Source: Endobugula sp047619205 (GTDB lineage: Bacteria > Pseudomonadota > Gammaproteobacteria > Pseudomonadales > Cellvibrionaceae). Taken from it: a stretch of 34,715 nucleotides of DNA. The DNA is taken from NCBI GenBank assembly GCA_047619205.1, contig JBLHJR010000029.1, positions 1 to 34,715 on the forward strand, given 5' to 3'. The position numbers and the translations under genes are program-made. Numbering within the stretch: position 1 is the first letter of the stretch; each line of letters starts with the position of its first letter. Under the pieces are notes generated by a model. The model saw nothing but the letters and a program-made list of their open reading frames with translations, was not told the origin of the DNA and did no database searches. Shown in pieces: positions 34,443 through 34,715 of this stretch.

Positions 34443-34715
34443 ATGAATAAGCATGCTAATAATTCCTTGCAATTAGTCTTAAATAAAGAAAAAAAAGAGC
34501 AAGATGCCATAGGCGGTAAGGTCAATAAGATGACAATCTTCATAGAAAATGAAAAAGACCAAGAGCAAAGTCTACGCGAATATCAGCAGGAGTATATAGT
34601 AAAAATTCGTGAGCAACGACAGTGTACTATTGCAGAGATCAATCGCTATCGTGGTTTCTGTTATCAATTGGACAGCGCCTTAACTCAGCAGCAAAAAAAA
34701 ATACAGCTAGCGGAA
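34443..34715 (+). CDS. fliJ: Flagellar export protein FliJ (partial, 3' end off the window)
   Basis: Open from ATG 34443 to the window edge: 91 codons of an expected ~145-150. The sequence (MNKHANNSLQLVLNKEKKEQ, then a long glutamine/glutamate-rich helix) is typical of FliJ, a coiled-coil stalk protein that fits in the FliI hexamer and links it to FlhA. It follows fliI directly, as in other flagellar operons. An earlier ATG at 34438 reads only two codons before a stop, so it is not the start. The ribosome-binding site is weak, suggesting coupling to fliI. Confidence 0.9.
   Translation, partial: MNKHANNSLQLVLNKEKKEQDAIGGKVNKMTIFIENEKDQEQSLREYQQEYIVKIREQRQCTIAEINRYRGFCYQLDSALTQQQKKIQLAE

Overview
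The window reads as ordinary core chromosome of a gammaproteobacterium. Evidence: the block tRNA-Leu / tig / clpP / clpX / lon / hupB / ppiD, a pntAB transhydrogenase, a FabY-type ketoacyl synthase and a fleSR(flrBC)-type polar-flagellum cluster. FabY plus fleSR point towards Pseudomonas-like or Cellvibrionales-like marine relatives. That placement is inferred from gene content and not tested by phylogeny. Nearly every sizeable ORF is assigned to a known family. I find no CRISPR array, prophage, transposase gene, toxin-antitoxin pair or defence system.

Layout. (1) 1-3056, minus strand: pntA followed by pntB (pntB runs off the left edge), with two hairpins and a small duplication between them. 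(2) 3332-8209, mixed strands: a GDPD-like phosphodiesterase (+), convergent with a minus-strand pair made of a circularly permuted GTPase (YlqF/RbgA) and a TPR protein with an unassigned C-terminal domain. A solitary HPF/RaiA-type ribosome hibernation factor and a GlxA-type AraC regulator follow, both minus. (3) 8429-14692, plus: fabY (fatty-acid synthesis initiation), an XRE-cupin regulator, and fadBA (beta-oxidation). (4) 14693-15273: a dispersed-repeat-like palindromic element, then tRNA-Leu(UAG). (5) 15447-24728, plus: the protein-quality-control island tig, clpP, clpX, lon, hupB, ppiD, with clear terminators after clpX and hupB and a good sigma70 promoter before hupB. (6) 24973-34715, plus: flagellar genes flrB, flrC, a 62-aa small gene, a MITE-like element, fliE, fliF, fliG, fliH, fliI and the start of fliJ. 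A near-consensus sigma54 promoter precedes flrB and a weaker one precedes fliE.

How the genes work together. Trigger factor, ClpXP, Lon and PpiD cover folding and degradation of new, cytosolic and exported proteins. FlrB and FlrC form the two-component pair expected to switch on mid-class sigma54 flagellar promoters, and the fliEFGHIJ operon next to them encodes the MS-ring, the switch and the export ATPase module. FabY and FadBA run fatty-acid chemistry in opposite directions and sit together with two regulators, which may be a local lipid-control neighbourhood.

The least explained material is intergenic: a palindrome pair before the XRE-cupin gene, an overlapping 32-codon leader ORF before fadB, two inverted-repeat elements, tandem repeats in the hupB leader and within flrC, and a 62-aa gene behind a hairpin-containing leader. 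No wholly new multi-gene system is visible.
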